NCBI RefSeq assembly: GCF_036014115.1
Contig: NZ_CP107913.1
Location: 5,945,501 to 6,009,500, forward strand
Source of the DNA: Streptomyces sp. NBC_00448
GTDB lineage: Bacteria; Actinomycetota; Actinomycetes; Streptomycetales; Streptomycetaceae
DNA: 64,000 nucleotides
Direction: 5' to 3'
The position numbers and the translations under genes were made by a program. Each line of letters starts with the position of its first letter. The stretch's first letter is position 1. A model generated the notes under the pieces. The model had not been told where the DNA came from. It was given only the letters and a program-made list of their open reading frames with translations, and did no database searches. Of this stretch, positions 62,349 to 64,000 are shown piece after piece.

Positions 62349-63830
62349 CTACCTCGGGTCCAGCCCGTGGGAGAGAAGCCAGGGGAGGGGGTCGATGGGG
62401 GTGCCGCCGTGCGGGCGGACCTCAAGGTGGAGGTGCGGCCCGGTGGTGTTGCCGGTGTTGCCCGAATAGGCGATGACGGTCCCGGCCTTGACCGTGCCGG
62501 AGCGGATCTTCGTGCTGCTCAGGTGGCAGTACCAGGTCTCCGTGCCGTCGGGCGCGGTGACGATCGCCATGTTGCCGTACGAACTGTTCCACTGGGTGCG
62601 CACGGTGCCGTCGGTCACGGCCATCACCGGGGTGCCGACCTGCACCGGGAAGTCGATCCCGGTGTGCAGCGCCATCCAGTGCTCGCCGGACTGCCCGAAG
62701 TACGCGCTCAGCCCCTTCTGCTTCACCGGCAGCACGAACTTCGGCCGCAGCGCCTCCTTGCGGGCCGCCGCCTCGTCCGCGGCCTTCTTCGCCGCGGCCT
62801 GCCGGTCCTTGAGGTCGACCCGCTCCTGGGAGCGGCTGGCGCGGCTGGCGAAGTCGTCGGCGTCCCGGCTCACTCCGGACAGCTGCCGGTCGAGCTGGGT
62901 GGTCGGAGCCTTGCCCGCGGCCTCTTCGGTCGTCGTCTTCGAGGTGTCCCGGGCTACTCCGACCCCGCCGAACGCCGCCGCACCGACCGCCGCCACGCCC
63001 ATCACGGCCACCGACGGCACCCCGACGGTCAGCAGCGCCGAGCGCTTGGCCGGCTTTCGGCGGCGGCTGCGCGCGGTGGGCACCTCGTCGTCGGTGAAGT
63101 CGTGGCGTACGGGTTCGTCGTCGGGCGTGCCGAGCGCGAACTCCTCGCCGAGCAGCGCGGTGTCGTCGGGCGCCGTCTCGGGCGCGACGGGCGACACGGT
63201 CGCCATCGTGGCCGTGGCAGAGCCCGGTTCCGCGGCCTGCTGGTAGCCGGACCCGTACGCGGTGGCGGAGTAGCCGGCGGGCGCTTCGTACGACTCGGAG
63301 GTCGTGAACGGCGCGGACACCTGCTCGTAGACGCCGGTGTCGCCGCTGCTGTCGTACCCGTACCCGTAGCCGTACCCGTAGGCCGTGTAGGCGCCGGACT
63401 CCCACTCCTGCTGCTGCGGGTAGGCCGGCTGCTGGGTGGTCTGCCAGGCGGTCGTGTCGTACGTGCCGGTGTCGTAGTACGTGGTGCCGGTGCCGGTCGT
63501 GGTGCCGGTCGCGGCGTACGGGTCGTACGTGGCGTAGCCGCCGGTGTCGTAACTGCCCGTGTCGTAACCGCCGACGGCGTACGTCCCGGTGTCGTACCCG
63601 TTCGGGTCGTACCCGGGCTGCGGCTGCTGGGCCGCGCCCTGGTCGTAGCCGTAGGCGTACTGCTGGTCGTACGGGGCGGCGGCCTGCTGCGGGATCTGGG
63701 CGTAGCTGTAGCTGCCGGTCGTGTCGTCCGCGTAGGTGGTGCCGACAGTCGGGTAGGAACCCGAGGAGTAGGCGTCGTACGCGTGGGCGTCGTGGTCGGA
63801 GGCGTACTCCGACGGGTGACGTTGGTTCAC
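62349..63830 (-). CDS. M23 (LytM) peptidase with Tyr/Gly-rich cytoplasmic region
   Basis: This 493-residue protein starts with ~230 residues of Tyr, Gly, Thr, Asp and Gln repeats (YDTGTYAVGGYDTGSYDTGG; YGYGYGYGYDSSGDTG). A basic patch (RSRRRKPAKRS) and one membrane helix (~268-290, LLTVGVPSVAVMGVAAVGAAAFGG) follow. A short helical region leads to a C-terminal M23 domain with zinc/catalytic motifs HTGIDFPVQVGTPV and HLHLEVRPHGGTPIDPLPWL. It should be a type II membrane protein that cuts peptidoglycan outside the cell while the Tyr-rich part stays inside. GTG start 63830 with AGAGAAG upstream. The remaining 170 bases of the window show no gene. Confidence 0.9.
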   Translation of the reverse strand: MNQRHPSEYASDHDAHAYDAYSSGSYPTVGTTYADDTTGSYSYAQIPQQAAAPYDQQYAYGYDQGAAQQPQPGYDPNGYDTGTYAVGGYDTGSYDTGGYATYDPYAATGTTTGTGTTYYDTGTYDTTAWQTTQQPAYPQQQEWESGAYTAYGYGYGYGYDSSGDTGVYEQVSAPFTTSESYEAPAGYSATAYGSGYQQAAEPGSATATMATVSPVAPETAPDDTALLGEEFALGTPDDEPVRHDFTDDEVPTARSRRRKPAKRSALLTVGVPSVAVMGVAAVGAAAFGGVGVARDTSKTTTEEAAGKAPTTQLDRQLSGVSRDADDFASRASRSQERVDLKDRQAAAKKAADEAAARKEALRPKFVLPVKQKGLSAYFGQSGEHWMALHTGIDFPVQVGTPVMAVTDGTVRTQWNSSYGNMAIVTAPDGTETWYCHLSSTKIRSGTVKAGTVIAYSGNTGNTTGPHLHLEVRPHGGTPIDPLPWLLSHGLDPR

Positions 63831-64000
63831 CGCCAGCTTCTCTTTCGCCTAGGCAGCAGGAGAATTAGCGGCGACTGTAGCCCTCCGTACCGGCTGCGGA
63901 CAATCTTCTGGCCGGACCTGGCGCCCGCCTTGCCCGGTGTTCGGTTGATATTCGACCGTTATGTGTCCGTTATGCGGCGTCGATCGCGTCGGGCAGCGGC

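Overview
The window is chromosomal DNA from a high-GC actinomycete, almost certainly Streptomyces or a close relative. It has G/C-ending codons throughout, the developmental regulators WhiD and BldM side by side, an ECF sigma factor of the ShbA type, a groES-groEL1 operon with CIRCE operators, NlpC/P60 hydrolases (one behind a c-di-AMP riboswitch), many GTG starts, and the short GC-rich intergenic repeats common in Streptomyces. I see no rRNA, tRNA, CRISPR array, transposase, integrase or phage gene. The region looks like conserved core chromosome.

Layout. 1-5.4 kb: the 3' end of glmM, then a DUF389 membrane protein, coaA, acpS, the NAD(P)HX-repair fusion nnrE-nnrD and a SigJ-like ECF sigma factor. 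5.4-14 kb: a repeat-rich spacer, alr, a membrane-anchored hydrolase, tsaE, a small ORF behind a possible iron box, a secreted YkuD-like protein, then tsaB-rimI-tsaD, which supply the tRNA t6A machinery together with tsaE. 14-16.3 kb: groES-groEL1 under two CIRCE sites. 16.3-21 kb: accessory metabolic genes (SDR, MOSC, GNAT, a divergent aminotransferase/LysR pair) and a nested repeat. 21-27 kb: whiD, bldM, shbA, guaB and guaB3. As I recall it, glmM-nnr-alr-tsaE-tsaB-rimI-tsaD-groES-groEL1-whiB-sigD-guaB2-guaB3-choD-guaA is also the gene order in Mycobacterium tuberculosis, so this is an old actinobacterial block.

27-41 kb: a small membrane protein, a nucleotide-sugar dehydrogenase lacking the expected catalytic cysteine, glpD, three consecutive transmembrane Ser/Thr-kinase-family proteins of which the third is a pseudokinase, an aldehyde dehydrogenase and a ChoD-like GMC oxidoreductase with a ferredoxin-like cysteine motif. 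41-44 kb: chorismate mutase with an apparent aromatic-residue leader peptide and attenuator hairpin, divergent from guaA. 44-48.5 kb: a DoxX protein and an envelope-stress module (PspC/LiaF-like protein divergent from a PspC-histidine kinase and its LuxR-type regulator). 48.5-56 kb: a zinc-ribbon protein, a secreted protein, a MerR-PP2C fusion with a HAD hydrolase, a transglutaminase-like protein and two paralogous methyltransferases. 54-64 kb: three NlpC/P60 hydrolases, pcrA and an M23 peptidase with a long Tyr/Gly-rich cytoplasmic part.

The signals most worth a second look are the aromatic leader peptide and hairpin before chorismate mutase, the Cys-to-Ala change in the nucleotide-sugar dehydrogenase, the pseudokinase sharing a sensor domain with its two kinase neighbours, the MerR-PP2C fusion, the extended WhiD tail with a perfect inverted repeat upstream of whiD, and the histidine-rich tail on TsaD.
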